Position numbers and translations under genes: made by a program. Positions 4,718 through 5,346 of a stretch of DNA of 5,346 nucleotides are shown one piece after another. Numbering within the stretch: position 1 is the stretch's first letter; each line of letters begins with the position of its first letter. Below the pieces are notes generated by a model, which searched no databases, had not been told where the DNA came from, and was given only the letters and a program-made list of their open reading frames with translations. Source of the stretch: Chloroflexota bacterium (GTDB taxonomy: Bacteria > Chloroflexota > Anaerolineae > Anaerolineales > UBA11579); the NCBI GenBank assembly GCA_030610225.1, contig JAUWSD010000098.1, positions 1 through 5,346 on the forward strand, given 5' to 3'.

Positions 4718-5346
4718 ATGAAAAGTAATATTGTTTCACGATCAATAACTGATAAGATGCAAAAAGTTTTCTATTTGTTTGGCGCAGCGCTTATCATTTC
4801 ATCAATGGTGATTTCGTTGATCCCCCCAGTGAACACGATGGCAGCAGGAGTAGAGTGGTCGGCAGATTACTATGTTTTATTTGCAGATGGCACAGTTGAC
4901 TCTGGATCTGTGAGTGGAAAGGATGCTTTAGTACCACCAGCTATCTACCCATATCACCTGTCATGTTCATCTAATTTGATAGAAGACAATGGTCCCCATG
5001 CTGAATATGGTGCCATAGTTTATTTCAAGATCGTCCTTTACAAGGATGATGGTGATGGCCCGGTTGTTTTTGCTACCTGGGATACAACCCATGAGGAATA
5101 TAAAGAAGGATGTTCTGACGGTTCAGTTCCAACACCAACGCCAACCGATCCAACACCAACACCGACTGATCCAACACCAACACCAACCGATCCAACACCA
5201 ACACCGACCGATCCAACACCGACACCGACCGATCCAACACCGACACCGACCGATCCAACACCGACACCGACCGATCCAACACCGACACCGACTGATCCAA
5301 CACCGACACCGACTGATCCAACACCGACACCGACTGATCCGACACC
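4718..5346 (+). CDS. Secreted protein with a Pro-Thr-Asp repeat linker, 3'-truncated by the window edge
   Basis: ATG at 4718 has GAGG (4709-4712) 5 bases upstream; 209 codons are visible and no stop is reached. The N-terminus is a signal peptide: basic residues up to Lys16, a hydrophobic core at about 17-35 and probable cleavage near Ala42-Ala43 (NTMAAG). Next comes a domain of about 95 residues (44-137) that I do not recognise, rich in Tyr, Asp and Val, with two cysteines (Cys83, Cys132) that could form a disulfide. From residue 138 the protein is a perfect PTPTPTD repeat, at least ten units, running off the window. Such extended Pro-Thr linkers join domains of secreted or surface proteins, or stalk a domain away from a wall or membrane anchor, and are often O-glycosylated. 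The missing C-terminus would decide between enzyme, adhesin and anchored protein. It has its own strong promoter and a structured leader. The antisense open frame over the repeat is an artefact. Confidence 0.85.
   Translation, partial: MKSNIVSRSITDKMQKVFYLFGAALIISSMVISLIPPVNTMAAGVEWSADYYVLFADGTVDSGSVSGKDALVPPAIYPYHLSCSSNLIEDNGPHAEYGAIVYFKIVLYKDDGDGPVVFATWDTTHEEYKEGCSDGSVPTPTPTDPTPTPTDPTPTPTDPTPTPTDPTPTPTDPTPTPTDPTPTPTDPTPTPTDPTPTPTDPTPTPTDPT
5129..5346 (+). repeat. 21-bp tandem repeat encoding PTPTPTD
   Basis: Ten complete in-frame units (5129-5338) and 8 bases of an eleventh are visible; the array continues past the window. Every unit translates to PTPTPTD. All differences between units fall on third codon positions (Pro CCA/CCG; Thr ACA/ACG/ACC/ACT). 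Units 5-7 are identical to each other, and units 8-10 are identical to each other, differing from 5-7 only at the last Thr codon (ACC versus ACT). This block pattern points to recent duplication within the array. Length variation between strains and assembly collapse are both likely. Confidence 0.95.

Noticed and set aside
5073..5345. Minus-strand open frame giving a repetitive SVSVLDQ/R protein
   Set aside because: It is the antisense of the PTPTPTD repeat; any 21-bp stop-free repeat stays open on both strands. The plus frame has a start, ribosome binding site, promoter and signal peptide.
5129..5346. CRISPR-like array
   Set aside because: The units are contiguous 21-bp coding repeats with no spacers, in frame with a secreted protein.

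Overview
The window fits a chromosomal segment of a free-living bacterium with moderate GC. The best guess is an Anaerolineae-like member of the Chloroflexota. That is inference: it rests on the Pro-Thr-rich (PTPTPTD) linker of the last gene, the ABC1-type kinase, and an SLC45/GPH-like MFS carrier next to a two-gene ABC-2 exporter. No marker gene settles it. No rRNA, tRNA, CRISPR array, insertion sequence or phage gene was seen.

Layout. (1) Bases 1-1086 (+) are the 3' part of an ABC1/UbiB/AarF-family atypical kinase gene that begins upstream of the window. (2) Convergent to it, and only 8 bases away, is a small minus-strand gene (1095-1313) for a 72-residue, highly charged helical protein with an internal duplication. 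(3) A roughly 120-base AT-rich divergent region carries promoters in both directions. (4) Bases 1473-3091 (+) are a translationally coupled ABC-2 exporter pair, an ATPase then a permease, with a 4-base overlap. (5) After a short gap with its own TATAAT box comes an MFS carrier of the GPH/SLC45 type (3176-4450), closed by a strong intrinsic terminator (4471-4498). (6) A strong promoter (4512-4539) then drives a roughly 170-nt structured leader and a secreted-protein gene. This gene starts at 4718 and is still open at the window end, having entered a tandem 21-bp repeat that encodes PTPTPTD.

How the parts relate. The ATPase and permease almost certainly form one exporter of unknown substrate. 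The MFS carrier probably moves a sugar with a cation, may be transcribed alone or by read-through, and ends its unit at the terminator. The last gene is a separate unit. Its long leader can form several mutually competing helices, one of which covers the Shine-Dalgarno sequence, so it is the best candidate here for an undescribed cis-regulatory RNA. Part of it resembles the 3' half of the c-di-GMP-I (GEMM) riboswitch, but the 5' half of that fold was not found.

Two genes (the small minus-strand one and the MFS carrier) have an upstream alternative start codon that abuts a TATAAT box. The downstream starts, which have good ribosome binding sites, are preferred.
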